From VXRN01 sp963664365 (GTDB lineage Bacteria; Chloroflexota; Dehalococcoidia; Lucifugimonadales; UBA1123): a stretch of 64,000 bases of DNA. The stretch spans positions 124,001 through 188,000 of the forward strand of contig OY761144.1 of assembly GCA_963664365.1 (NCBI GenBank), read 5' to 3'. Under the pieces are notes generated by a model, which worked only from the letters and a program-made list of their open reading frames with translations, was not told the DNA's origin and ran no database searches. Within the stretch, counting starts at the first letter, position 1; each line of letters begins with the position of its first letter. This document shows positions 1 to 8,389 of the stretch, one piece after another. The translations under genes were made by a program, and so were the position numbers.

Positions 1-2
1 AG

Positions 3-1178
3 TACGAGCCCACAATCTCGATGCTTCCCGCGTTGCTCACCGAGGGCGTCGGCGACGCCCTCTACGGACGCGACGGTGTGGATGAGTTCGGTGACCTCAC
101 CATTCCTGAGAACAACATTGGTACAGGCCCCTTCATGGTGAGAGAGGGAATCGAGGGCGAGTCGATCACCTGGGACAAGAATCCCAACTACTGGGGTAGG
201 TCGCAGTCAGATCCGGAGAATCAGCTCCCCTACGTGGACGTGTTCAGGCAGCTAGTGATCAAGGAGTTCGCGACGCAGAAGGCTGCGTTCAGAACCGCGC
301 AGATCGATGAGATCGGTGGATTCACCGACCGCCCGACCGTCACGCCCAGAGAAGCCGAGACTATTCTTCAGGGCTGCCCGGACTGCGGATTCCACGTACG
401 TCTGCCGGAGGGCTGGTCTATCGGCATGAACATGGACAACCCGGACAAGCCCTGGATGGACCTCAACGTCCGCAAGGCGCTGCAGATGGCCATACCAATG
501 GATGAGATCGCCAACGTGTACTACCGCGGCTTCTCCGACCCGACCCCCTATCCGGGCTTCGGCTCGCTGGTCCAGGGATTCTACACACCCTTCGAAGACC
601 AGCCTGAGGATGTCAGAATGACATTCGAGTACAACCCCGAGGGTGCCAGGGATCTGCTGGCGGCGGCCGGGTACCCGAACGGATTCGACGTCAACCTGTG
701 GGTGTCGTCATCGCAGGACCCCGACCTTGCGCAGCTAGTCAAGGGATACCTTGGAGAAATTGGCGTCAACATGGAGATCGAAGAGCAGGAAATGGGCGTC
801 ATGTGGGGACGCATGATGGCCAAGGAGCTGGACGACTGGGTCTGGGACTGGGCATGCTCCCAGGGCGACCCGATGGTCAGGGCAGCGACCTACTACGATC
901 CTAGGTCTCCAAGAATGTACAAGAAGTGGGACGACCCCAAGATCATCGAGCTTATAGACGCGGCCGGGGCCACACTCGACTACTCCGAGTACCAGGACAT
1001 CCTGAGGGAGCTGAACGACTATATCGTCGCGCAGTTCCTGCGGGTGACCTTCCCCTGCTTCGCCAGCGTTCCTGTATGGCAGCCGTGGGTCCGAGACTTC
1101 AACGGCGAGTATCACCTCGGCGTCTTCAACATCGGCCCGATCTACGCTCATACGTGGATAGACGAGAGCGCCCGATAG
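3..1178 (+). CDS. ABC transporter substrate-binding protein, peptide/nickel (SBP_bac_5) type, 5' truncated by window
   Basis: Extracytoplasmic solute-binding protein of the oligopeptide/dipeptide/nickel class. The reading frame is open from base 3, so the true start and signal peptide lie upstream of the window. The visible part carries family-typical segments: a GTGPFM-like block, WDKNPNYWG, LNVRKALQMAIP (the conserved RkAl region) and a C-terminal half with YNPEGARDLLAAAGYPNGF, as in DppA/OppA relatives. Two permease genes follow on the same strand, so this protein presumably feeds that importer. The substrate cannot be told from sequence. Neighbouring acyl-CoA genes hint at small organic or peptide-like substrates, which is inference. 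Stop TAG at 1176-1178. Confidence 0.9.
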   Translation, partial: YEPTISMLPALLTEGVGDALYGRDGVDEFGDLTIPENNIGTGPFMVREGIEGESITWDKNPNYWGRSQSDPENQLPYVDVFRQLVIKEFATQKAAFRTAQIDEIGGFTDRPTVTPREAETILQGCPDCGFHVRLPEGWSIGMNMDNPDKPWMDLNVRKALQMAIPMDEIANVYYRGFSDPTPYPGFGSLVQGFYTPFEDQPEDVRMTFEYNPEGARDLLAAAGYPNGFDVNLWVSSSQDPDLAQLVKGYLGEIGVNMEIEEQEMGVMWGRMMAKELDDWVWDWACSQGDPMVRAATYYDPRSPRMYKKWDDPKIIELIDAAGATLDYSEYQDILRELNDYIVAQFLRVTFPCFASVPVWQPWVRDFNGEYHLGVFNIGPIYAHTWIDESAR

Positions 1179-1263
1179 CAACTCCGAGCCGGCTTAATCT
1201 GGTAGGGGCGGGATTGAGACCCGCTCCCTCCTGAAGGGTGATGGAGGAAGAACTAAGCCAAGT

Positions 1264-1293
1264 GCGGGTCCGAGGTAGCTGCCTCGGACCCGC
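1264..1293 (+). promoter_or_regulatory. Perfect 12-bp stem hairpin between binding protein and permease genes
   Basis: GCGGGTCCGAGG (1264-1275) and CCTCGGACCCGC (1282-1293) form a perfect 12-bp stem with a 6-nt loop. There is no T-run after it, and the next gene starts 14 nt downstream at 1307. Hairpins in this position, between a binding-protein gene and its permeases, commonly stabilise the upstream mRNA or partly terminate transcription, so that binding protein exceeds permease. That role is inferred from position. Confidence 0.55.
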
Positions 1294-1306
1294 GCATCAC
1301 ACTTAA

Positions 1307-2257
1307 ATGACCAAGTACATCATCAGACGACTGCTCCTGGCCTTTCCAACGCTGATCATAATCACGATCGTCGTCTTCATGACTGTGCGCCTGATTCCTG
1401 GCGACATCATCGACCTGATGCTCGCCGAGCTGCAGACCGGCGACATCAGCCGCGAGGACATCGCGGCATACCTGGGGATCGACGACCCGATATACATCCA
1501 GTACTTCGAGTGGATCGGCGGCATAATCCTTCGCGGGGACCTCGGTACGGCCCTCCACGGCTTTGATCCCGTTCGGGACCGGCTCATTGACCGGCTTCCA
1601 GTCAGCCTGGAGCTCGGCGCCATAGCTTTGGTGGTTTCCATAGTCTTGGCCGTGCCCATCGGTATCTACTCGGCCATTCGGCAGGACACCTGGGGCGACT
1701 ACATCGGACGGACCTTCGCGATCGTTTTTATATCCGTACCCAGCTTTTGGTTCGCGACTGTCGTCGTCCTATACCCGGCGATCTGGTGGGGCTGGGCCCC
1801 CAGGATCGAGTACATCCCGTTGGCCGAAGACCCAATGGGAAACCTGATTCAGTTCTTGGTGCCTGGCACTATTCTGGGCCTGCTCATGTGCGGCACGACG
1901 ATGCGAATGACCCGCACCATGATGCTCGAAGTGCTCCGCCAGGACTACATCAGGACCGCTTGGTCCAAGGGCCTGAGGGAGCGCGTCGTGGTCTCCAGGC
2001 ATGCGCTCAAGAACGCCTTCATTCCGGTGATCACCCTCATTGGCTTGGAGATTCCCGTTCTTGTGGGTGGCACAATCATCATCGAGCAGATATTCGCGCT
2101 TCCGGGCATCGGACTGCTCACGCTGGACGCGCTCTCAAGACGAGACTACACTGTCGTATCGGGACTGAATCTGATGGTCGCCGTGTTCATCCTGATTATC
2201 AACCTAGTCGTGGACCTGACCTACGGATGGTTCGACCCCAGGGTCAGGTACGAATAG
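1307..2257 (+). CDS. ABC transporter permease, DppB/OppB type
   Basis: Integral membrane permease of 316 aa for a peptide/nickel-type ABC importer. It begins MTKYIIRRLLLAFPTL, the typical first membrane helix of DppB proteins. It has the family GDLGTALHG-like periplasmic loop and a cytoplasmic EAA-type coupling loop near residues 205-240 (RTAWSKGLRERVVVSRHALKNA). It ends with YGWFDPRVRYE, the usual DppB C-terminus. Length matches the family. It lies between the binding protein and the second permease. No ATPase subunit is encoded in the window, so ATPases must be supplied from elsewhere. Confidence 0.93.
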   Translation: MTKYIIRRLLLAFPTLIIITIVVFMTVRLIPGDIIDLMLAELQTGDISREDIAAYLGIDDPIYIQYFEWIGGIILRGDLGTALHGFDPVRDRLIDRLPVSLELGAIALVVSIVLAVPIGIYSAIRQDTWGDYIGRTFAIVFISVPSFWFATVVVLYPAIWWGWAPRIEYIPLAEDPMGNLIQFLVPGTILGLLMCGTTMRMTRTMMLEVLRQDYIRTAWSKGLRERVVVSRHALKNAFIPVITLIGLEIPVLVGGTIIIEQIFALPGIGLLTLDALSRRDYTVVSGLNLMVAVFILIINLVVDLTYGWFDPRVRYE

Positions 2258-2272
2258 AGTGGAGGGTCTGAA

Positions 2273-3169
2273 ATAGTCGCCGCAACTTCACAGAGCGCGC
2301 TCACCAAGAGACGGTCGCTGCTGGCCGAGTTCTTCGTCAGGCTGCTGAGGGACAAGCCCCTCGGAACACTCGGTGGCGCGATCGTCCTGATCCTCCTGGT
2401 CATCGGCATACTCTCTCCGGTCCTGGCCACTCACGACGTCAACAAGGTGGATATCGTCGCGTGGTTCTCTCCGCCGTCGATGGAGCACTTCTTGGGGACC
2501 GACCACCTTGGGCGGGACATCTACAGCCGCCTCATCTTCGGCGCCCGCATATCGGTAGTGGTCGGCCTTACCGCCGCCGCCATCCACGTCGTCGTTGCCG
2601 TATTGATAGGAGTGATGTCGGGGTACATAGGAGGCAAGTTCGACCTGGTGTTGCAGAGGTTCGTGGACGCCTGGCACGCGTTCCCGTACCTGATAATCCT
2701 GCTGACCGTAATGTCGATGGTTGGACGGGGTCTGACACAGATCATCATCGTGCTGGGGATCTCGTATGGAATCGGGAGCTCGCGCATACTCAGGAGCGCA
2801 GTCTTCAGTGTCAAGGAAAACGACTACTTCCTCGCGGCCAAGGCGATAGGAACGCCATTCATATTCACGCTGGCGAGGCACGTCCTGCCCAACATCACTG
2901 CGACGATAATCATCATCTTCACCGTCAGCATCGGCAGCATAATTCTGGCCGAGGCCTCCTTGAGTTTCCTCGGTTTCGGACTTCCGCTCGGCACTCCTAG
3001 CTGGGGCGCGATGCTGAGCTGGGAAGGCCGCCGCGAGATGGAGACGGCCCCGCAGCTCGCCCTTTACCCAGGCCTGTGCCTAGCAGCCGTGGTGTACGGC
3101 GTCAACATGTTCGGAGACGCGATGAGGGACCTGCTCGACCCCAGGCTGCGTGGCACAGACGGGCATTGA
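2273..3169 (+). CDS. ABC transporter permease, DppC/OppC type, probable AUA start
   Basis: Second permease of the importer (about 298 aa). Homology clearly begins upstream of the first GTG (2447): the frame from 2273 encodes a basic N-terminus (SALTKRRSLLAEF), RDKPLGTLGG and the first membrane helix. The motif GTDHLGRDIYSRLIFGAR and the EAA loop near residues 190-210 (AAKAIGTPFIFTLARHVLPN) are DppC hallmarks. Between the in-frame stop at 2255 and residue 1 there is no ATG, GTG or TTG. The best-placed codon is ATA at 2273, six bases after GGAGGG (2261-2266). A non-AUG start or a single-base assembly error are both possible. Starting at 2447 would remove the first helix. Confidence 0.88.
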   Translation: MVAATSQSALTKRRSLLAEFFVRLLRDKPLGTLGGAIVLILLVIGILSPVLATHDVNKVDIVAWFSPPSMEHFLGTDHLGRDIYSRLIFGARISVVVGLTAAAIHVVVAVLIGVMSGYIGGKFDLVLQRFVDAWHAFPYLIILLTVMSMVGRGLTQIIIVLGISYGIGSSRILRSAVFSVKENDYFLAAKAIGTPFIFTLARHVLPNITATIIIIFTVSIGSIILAEASLSFLGFGLPLGTPSWGAMLSWEGRREMETAPQLALYPGLCLAAVVYGVNMFGDAMRDLLDPRLRGTDGH

Positions 3170-3171
3170 CG

Positions 3172-4377
3172 ATGTCCCCATCGGCGCTTGCCGGAATCAA
3201 GGTCCTCGACCTCACCCATTACATCGCGGGGCCTTACTGCACCAGGATACTCGCCGGCTTTGGCGCGGACGTTGTCAAGATCGAGCGCCCCGGCCAAGGC
3301 GACGGGGCAAGGCGCGTCGGCCCATTCCTCGACGACGAGCCGGGGCCTGAGCGAAGCGGACTGTTTCTTTACCTCAACGGCAGCAAGCGGGGAGTCACGC
3401 TGGATCTCAAGTCCGAGAGAGGCATCGAGATATTCACTGATTTGGTGTCGGAAGCCGATGTCGTCGTCGAAAGCTTCAGCCCCGGAGTCATGGAAAGGCT
3501 GGGTCTGGGCTACGACTCTCTGAAGAAGATAAACCCCAAAATAATCCTGACCTCGATCTCCAACTTCGGGCAGACCGGCCCGTACCGCGACTACAAGATC
3601 TCCCACGCCGGCGCGTGGGGACTCAGCGGAGCGCGCTGCACCAACGGAAGAATAGGAGAGCGTCCCGTCCAGCTTGCGCGCTGGATGACGCACTACGTGA
3701 CCGGGCTTTACGGCACAATCGGCGCTGCAACCGCGCTGTTTCATCGCGCCGTTACAGGCCGGGGTCAGCATGTCGACGTCTCCATGATGGACAGCGCCAT
3801 TATGATGACCTGCCACCCATCCTCGATCTACTCCTTCACCGGCCTCGTCCATACCAACCACTCGGGACGGCCTGGCAAAGAGGTGCTTGAGTGCCGCGAC
3901 GGTGGCTATGTCGGCGCTTTCGCCTGGACACTGCCGCAGTGGGAGAGGATGTTTGCGCTGCTCGGAGTTCCTGAGATGGGGGACGACCCTGAGTTCAGGG
4001 CCTCGTTCGACGTGGGGAATGAAAAGGCGCGCAGGGCGAACCGCGAAGTCATGAGGACGACGATCGCCGAGCAGGTAAAGTCCCGCGATAGGATGGAACT
4101 GTTCCGGACCGCGATGGAGTGGATGGCACCGATAGTCCTGGTAGCGACCACACAGGAGATACTGGACTCGCCGCAGCACGCGGCAAGGGGATTCTTCGAC
4201 GAGGTCGAGCATCCTGTCATCGGAAATGTGACCATGCCCGGCGCGCCGTTCAAGATGTCAGAGTCGGCGTGGCGTCCCACTGGTCCCGCGCCACTGCTCG
4301 GACAGCACAACGCGGAGATCTACGGCGAGAGACTCGGCTACGACGTTGAGGAGCTAATCGATCAGGGCGTCATATAG
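3172..4377 (+). CDS. CaiB/BaiF family (type III) CoA-transferase
   Basis: Cytoplasmic family III CoA-transferase (401 aa), moving CoA between acyl-CoA and a free carboxylic acid. The start ATG at 3172 (SPSALAGIKVLDLTHYIAGPYC) fits the family N-terminus. An earlier in-frame start at 3076 would overlap the permease and adds unrelated sequence. Family features: GADVVKIERPGQGD, KRGVTLDLKSERG, and VDVSMMDSAIM, whose Asp aligns with the catalytic Asp of formyl-CoA transferase. The gene begins 2 nt after the permease stop and ends 3 nt before a second CaiB-like gene, so the two are probably co-translated. The acid substrate is unknown. Confidence 0.9.
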   Translation: MSPSALAGIKVLDLTHYIAGPYCTRILAGFGADVVKIERPGQGDGARRVGPFLDDEPGPERSGLFLYLNGSKRGVTLDLKSERGIEIFTDLVSEADVVVESFSPGVMERLGLGYDSLKKINPKIILTSISNFGQTGPYRDYKISHAGAWGLSGARCTNGRIGERPVQLARWMTHYVTGLYGTIGAATALFHRAVTGRGQHVDVSMMDSAIMMTCHPSSIYSFTGLVHTNHSGRPGKEVLECRDGGYVGAFAWTLPQWERMFALLGVPEMGDDPEFRASFDVGNEKARRANREVMRTTIAEQVKSRDRMELFRTAMEWMAPIVLVATTQEILDSPQHAARGFFDEVEHPVIGNVTMPGAPFKMSESAWRPTGPAPLLGQHNAEIYGERLGYDVEELIDQGVI

Positions 4378-4380
4378 CCA

Positions 4381-5628
4381 ATGGTGACAAGCGCGACACA
4401 TCTTCCCCTCAAGGGCATTAGGGTAACTGACGCAACCGCCAGTTTCGCCGGGCCGTACCTGACCAACATGATGGCCACGCTTGGGGCCGAGGTCATCAAG
4501 GTGGACTCGCTCCAGCGGCTGGACCTCTGGCGTCCGTCGGCGACTCAGCTGCTCAGCCCAAGAGACAAGGTATGGGAGTGGTCGCCCAACTGGAACGCCG
4601 TCAACACCGACAAGCTCTGCATTACGTTGAACCTGACCGATCCGCGCGGCGTTGACGTGTTCAAGCGGCTGGTGTCCATCAGCGACGTTGTGGCTGAGAA
4701 CTATACTCCAAGGGTCATGCCCAATTTCGGGCTGGACTATTCTGTCCTGAGGAACCTGAATCCCGGCTTGGTGATGATCTCGCTTCCGTCTCACGGCTCG
4801 ACCGGCCCGTGGAAGAACGTACCCGGCTTCGCGACTCCGAACGAGCTGATGTCGGGAGTCGTCGAACTGATGGGGTATCCCGATGACGCGCCGATGCACA
4901 GCGGCACCGGAATAGCCGACCCCATCGCGGGCATGAACGGTTTGATTGCCGTGATGTTCGCGCTCTTGCAGCGTCAGACGACGGGCGTCGGTCAGTACAT
5001 AGACCTCTCCCAGATCGAGGCCTCGACCTGCCTGCTCGGCGACGCCATCGTGGAAGACTCCATGAACGGCGTCACGCCCACACGGCAGGGCAATCGCCAT
5101 CCCTTCGCCGCGCCGCATGGATACTACCAGTGCGGCGGTGACGACCTCTGGATTAGCATCTCGGTGTCGTCGGACGAGGAGTGGCGCGCCCTTTGCCGAG
5201 TGATGGGCGACCCACCTTGGAGCAGAGACGAGAAATTTGCCTCCGAGGACGGCAGACGGGAGAACCATGACGAGCTCGACCAGCTTATCGAGTCCTGGAC
5301 GTTGCAGTACGATCACTACGAGTTGATGCACACACTCCAGGAGGCGGGAGTGACGGCCTGCGCCGTCCTCACGAGCGCCGAACTTCTGTCGGATCCGCAC
5401 CTGAATGAAAGAGGCACGTTCCAGCTTGTTGAGCGTGACTTAATTGGGGCGCGCCACTATCCTGTGCCCACGGCCCCGATGCACTTCTCCGAAACTCCCC
5501 TGAAAGTACGCAAGCCCGCGCCTTTCTTGGGTGAGCATAACGAATACGTCTTGGGGGAACTGCTGGGAATGTCCGAGGGCGAGATACAGTCCATGGCCGA
5601 CGACCAGGTAATAGGAACGGAGCCGTAG
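4381..5628 (+). CDS. CaiB/BaiF family CoA-transferase, second copy
   Basis: A second family III CoA-transferase (415 aa) adjoining the first but clearly divergent from it. N-terminal region LKGIRVTDATASFAGPYLTNMMATLGAEVIKV and GVGQYIDLSQIEAS mark the family. The position of the catalytic Asp in the first copy is Glu here (QIEA rather than MMDS). This occurs in a subset of family members, so it is not by itself evidence of inactivity. The neighbouring carboxyltransferase gene suggests a catabolic route in which an imported acid is activated to its CoA thioester and then carboxylated or decarboxylated. That scheme is inference. Confidence 0.88.
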   Translation: MVTSATHLPLKGIRVTDATASFAGPYLTNMMATLGAEVIKVDSLQRLDLWRPSATQLLSPRDKVWEWSPNWNAVNTDKLCITLNLTDPRGVDVFKRLVSISDVVAENYTPRVMPNFGLDYSVLRNLNPGLVMISLPSHGSTGPWKNVPGFATPNELMSGVVELMGYPDDAPMHSGTGIADPIAGMNGLIAVMFALLQRQTTGVGQYIDLSQIEASTCLLGDAIVEDSMNGVTPTRQGNRHPFAAPHGYYQCGGDDLWISISVSSDEEWRALCRVMGDPPWSRDEKFASEDGRRENHDELDQLIESWTLQYDHYELMHTLQEAGVTACAVLTSAELLSDPHLNERGTFQLVERDLIGARHYPVPTAPMHFSETPLKVRKPAPFLGEHNEYVLGELLGMSEGEIQSMADDQVIGTEP

Positions 5629-5649
5629 ATTAGGCCAGAGGTGATTTGC

Positions 5650-7212
5650 ATGGTATGGCAACCTGAAGTCGAAGAGATACGGCGACGGCACAAGCTGGCC
5701 GAGAAGATGGGCGGCCCTGAGGGCATCGCCAGTCAACGGCGGCGCGGCAAGCTGACGATCCGCGAGCGTATCGACGCTCTGGTCGATCCCGGCTCCTTCG
5801 AGCAGTTCGGCAAGCTCCAAGGGATCGGGGAGTACGACGAGGACGGTAACCTCAAGGGCTTTCAGCCCGCGTCCAAGGTCAGTGGACTCTGCAAGCTGAA
5901 CGGTCGCCGGGTCTTCGTCACCGGCCAGGACTTCACCATCCGCGGCGGATCCGCTTCCGCCCCGCCCAGCGGCGGATCGGACGCCGGCCATGGCCACCCG
6001 ACCCCTATTGAGATGCGAGTACCCACCGTACACCTGGCCGACGGAGCGGGCGGCAGCGTGAACGAGGTGGAGCATCTGGGACGGACGTACATCCCCGACG
6101 GCCCTCAGTTCGGCCCAATGACGGACATCCTGAGCATCGCGCCCGTCGCGTCCGCCATCGTTGGGCCTGCCGCCGGAGGTCTCGCGCCGCTTCCCTGCCT
6201 CTCTCACTTCAGCGTCATCGTCGATAAGGTCGGGCAGGTATTCCCCGGCGGGCCGCCGGTCGTCAAGGCGGCGCTCGGATACGACATCGACAAGGACGAT
6301 CTAGGAGGCGCGTGGGTCCACACGCGGATAAGCGGCGTCGTCGATAACGAGGCCGACACCGAGCGCGAGGCATTCGAGCAGATTCGCCAATTCCTGAGCT
6401 ACATGCCGGACAACGTCTGGGAACTTCCGCCAAGAATAGAGAACGGAGACGACCCGAACCGCCGGGACGAGTCTCTGCTGTCGGCGATTCCGCGCAACAG
6501 GAAGAGACGGTACGATCCATACTCGATAGTCCACTCGATCCTCGACCGCGACTCGTTCTTCGAGATCTCACCGTACTACGGCAGTTCGCTGATAACCGGA
6601 CTTGGACGCGCGAACGGCTATCCGCTTGGCGTCATGATTCCAAACGTCAACGTGCTTGGCGCTTCGATGGATGTCGCCGCTGCCGAGAAGACGACCCGGC
6701 TAGTCCAGCTTTGCGACACGTTCCACCTGCCGATGCTGTGCATCTGGGACGCGCCGGGGCTGCTCGTCGGTCTCGACTCCGAAAAGCAGGGAATCGAACG
6801 GGCCGCAAGCCGTCTGTTCCAGTCGATAAACGACAGCCGGATGCCGTGGATATCATTCCTAATCCGACAGGTCTATGGCGTTCAGGGCGCGATGCAGTAC
6901 AGGCCCAACTCGCACTTCTACAGGCGCTACGCTTGGCCGTCGGGCCACTGGGGTTCGATGCACATAGAGGGCGGCACCTCAGCCGCGTTCAGAAGGGTGA
7001 TCGAGTCGGCTCCGGACCCGGAGGCCAAGCGGCTTGAGCTTGAGGCCAAATTCAGAGTCTATGACTCGCCGTTCCGCACCGCCGAGGCCACCGGCCTCGA
7101 CATAATCGACCCGCGCGAATCGCGTCCGCTGCTATGCGAGTTCATGGAGATGGCGCAGCCCATTCTGAAGACGCAGCTAGGGCCGGGGTCGGGGCCGACA
7201 TACCGGCCGTGA
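5650..7212 (+). CDS. Acyl-CoA carboxylase carboxyltransferase (beta) subunit
   Basis: Carboxyltransferase subunit of a biotin-dependent acyl-CoA carboxylase (propionyl-, methylcrotonyl- or geranyl-CoA type) of about 520 aa, the normal length. The N-terminus RRGKLTIRERIDALVDPGSF is the family signature. Glycine-rich stretches (GGSDAGHG, AAGGLAPLPC) and the second half with SMDVAAAEKTTRLVQLCDTFHLPMLCI fit the duplicated crotonase-like fold. The ATG at 5650 is preferred over GTG at 5641 because GAGGTGA (5638-5644) sits five bases upstream of it. No biotin carboxylase or carrier gene is in the window, so the partner subunits lie elsewhere. Probable end of the operon begun by the transporter. Confidence 0.9.
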   Translation: MVWQPEVEEIRRRHKLAEKMGGPEGIASQRRRGKLTIRERIDALVDPGSFEQFGKLQGIGEYDEDGNLKGFQPASKVSGLCKLNGRRVFVTGQDFTIRGGSASAPPSGGSDAGHGHPTPIEMRVPTVHLADGAGGSVNEVEHLGRTYIPDGPQFGPMTDILSIAPVASAIVGPAAGGLAPLPCLSHFSVIVDKVGQVFPGGPPVVKAALGYDIDKDDLGGAWVHTRISGVVDNEADTEREAFEQIRQFLSYMPDNVWELPPRIENGDDPNRRDESLLSAIPRNRKRRYDPYSIVHSILDRDSFFEISPYYGSSLITGLGRANGYPLGVMIPNVNVLGASMDVAAAEKTTRLVQLCDTFHLPMLCIWDAPGLLVGLDSEKQGIERAASRLFQSINDSRMPWISFLIRQVYGVQGAMQYRPNSHFYRRYAWPSGHWGSMHIEGGTSAAFRRVIESAPDPEAKRLELEAKFRVYDSPFRTAEATGLDIIDPRESRPLLCEFMEMAQPILKTQLGPGSGPTYRP

Positions 7213-7370
7213 GGTGCGTCGGTTGGCACATCACCTGCGGGCTTCGACCTGTGTTGTTGGACCCGCGAATCTTGAACGCCGCTCTAGCCCGGTCCTAGTC
7301 CGCGAAAGTGGTACAATACTGCCCAAACCCAACACCCACCGCACGGGCCGATGGCCCGAAGAGGTCCCGC

Positions 7371-8069
7371 ATGATCACGAAATACACGGCAACAAGGCCG
7401 GTCTTCATCCCGGACCCGCCGGAACACAAGATGGAAGAAATGACCAGCTACGACCACATCGCCCTCACCGGCAACGTCCACCACCTGATACAACACTTCG
7501 GCAACCCCGAAACCACCATAGTCAGGGGCGAAAGGTACTTGCTCGCCGAGCCGGGCGTTCCGCTCAGCGAGCGTCGCATACCCGATCTGATAATCGCCTT
7601 CGGCGTGGACCCGGAACTGTACAAGGCCAACAACAGTTACATCATCTCCGAGCAGGGCAAGCCGCCGGACTTCGTGATGGAAGTGGCCTCGGAAGGCACT
7701 TGGCGGCGCGACCGCTGGGCCAAGCGGGAAGATTACCTTGCCATGGGCATACCCGAGTACTGGCGGTTCGACGAGACGGGCGAATACTACGGCGAGAGGC
7801 TGGCGGGCGACCAGTTGGTGGAAGGGGAGTACCGGCCTATCCCCATCGAGACGGTTGAAGAAGGCGTTCTGCAAGGGTACAGCCCGGCGCTCAAGCTGCA
7901 CATTCGCTGGGAGCGCGGCGAACTGAGATGGCACGACCCGGCAACGGGGCTGCACATCGCCACCTTCGAGTCCGAGCGCCAGGCCCGGATGCAGTCCGAG
8001 CGGGCCCAGATGCGGGCCGAAGCCCGCGTCCGCGAACTGGAGGAGCGGCTGCGCCGGCGAGACTCGTAG
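7371..8069 (+). CDS. Uma2 family (DUF820, PD-(D/E)XK-like) protein
   Basis: Predicted 232-aa protein of the Uma2/DUF820 family, a restriction-endonuclease-like fold of uncertain function that is numerous in cyanobacteria and Chloroflexota. Visible features: RRIPDLIIAFGVDPEL (the PD motif near residue 75), PDFVMEVASEGTWRRDRWAKREDYLAMGIPEYWRFD (the E-V-x-S core and the conserved K/Y-G-I-P-E-Y-W block). The C-terminal tail from about residue 195 is a charged coiled coil (ERQARMQSERAQMRAEARVREL) seen in many of these proteins. Start ATG 7371 has GAGG six bases upstream. No partner gene is recognisable. Confidence 0.85.
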   Translation: MITKYTATRPVFIPDPPEHKMEEMTSYDHIALTGNVHHLIQHFGNPETTIVRGERYLLAEPGVPLSERRIPDLIIAFGVDPELYKANNSYIISEQGKPPDFVMEVASEGTWRRDRWAKREDYLAMGIPEYWRFDETGEYYGERLAGDQLVEGEYRPIPIETVEEGVLQGYSPALKLHIRWERGELRWHDPATGLHIATFESERQARMQSERAQMRAEARVRELEERLRRRDS

Positions 8070-8149
8070 CGGCGAAGATCGGCCCACCGTCCAATGACCA
8101 GACCGTTCGAGGCATTCTCATATAGCGCTTTCGGACTTCATCAGGACAA

Positions 8150-8389
8150 GGGCAGGCTCTACGGGCGTTTGGCGGGTGTGGGCGTGTCACCCTCACCCCC
8201 GTATCGTAGTACGGGGCAGGCTCTAGCCCTCTCCCTCAAGGGAGCTTAAAGGGGTAGGTATTCACCCTCACCCCAACCCTCTCCCAGAGGGAGAGGGGGC
8301 CTGTTGACTGATATTCGTGGTTGTTTTTGCATTTACCTACCCTTGTCAGCCCTCAAGGGAGAGGGGATTTTTGCGCTCCCATGGGGGGG
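8150..8389. repeat. Dispersed repeat cluster (TCACCCTCACCC / CCCTCTCCC and CCCCGTA-TACGGGG hairpin types)
   Basis: The non-coding stretch 8070-8389 holds a mosaic of short repeats found again elsewhere in the window. These are TCACCCTCACCCC with CCCTCTCCC...GGGAGAGGG, the imperfect hairpin CCCCCGTATCGTAGTACGGGG (8200-8220), and a block from about 8300 to 8365 (CTGTTGACTGATATTCGTGG...) that recurs almost unchanged at 17235-17295. No gene is seen here. The cluster directly adjoins the 3' end of the terminase gene. Confidence 0.75.

Noticed and set aside
2447..3169. Permease annotated from GTG 2447
   Set aside because: Would remove the first membrane helix and conserved RDKPLG segment that are clearly encoded upstream.
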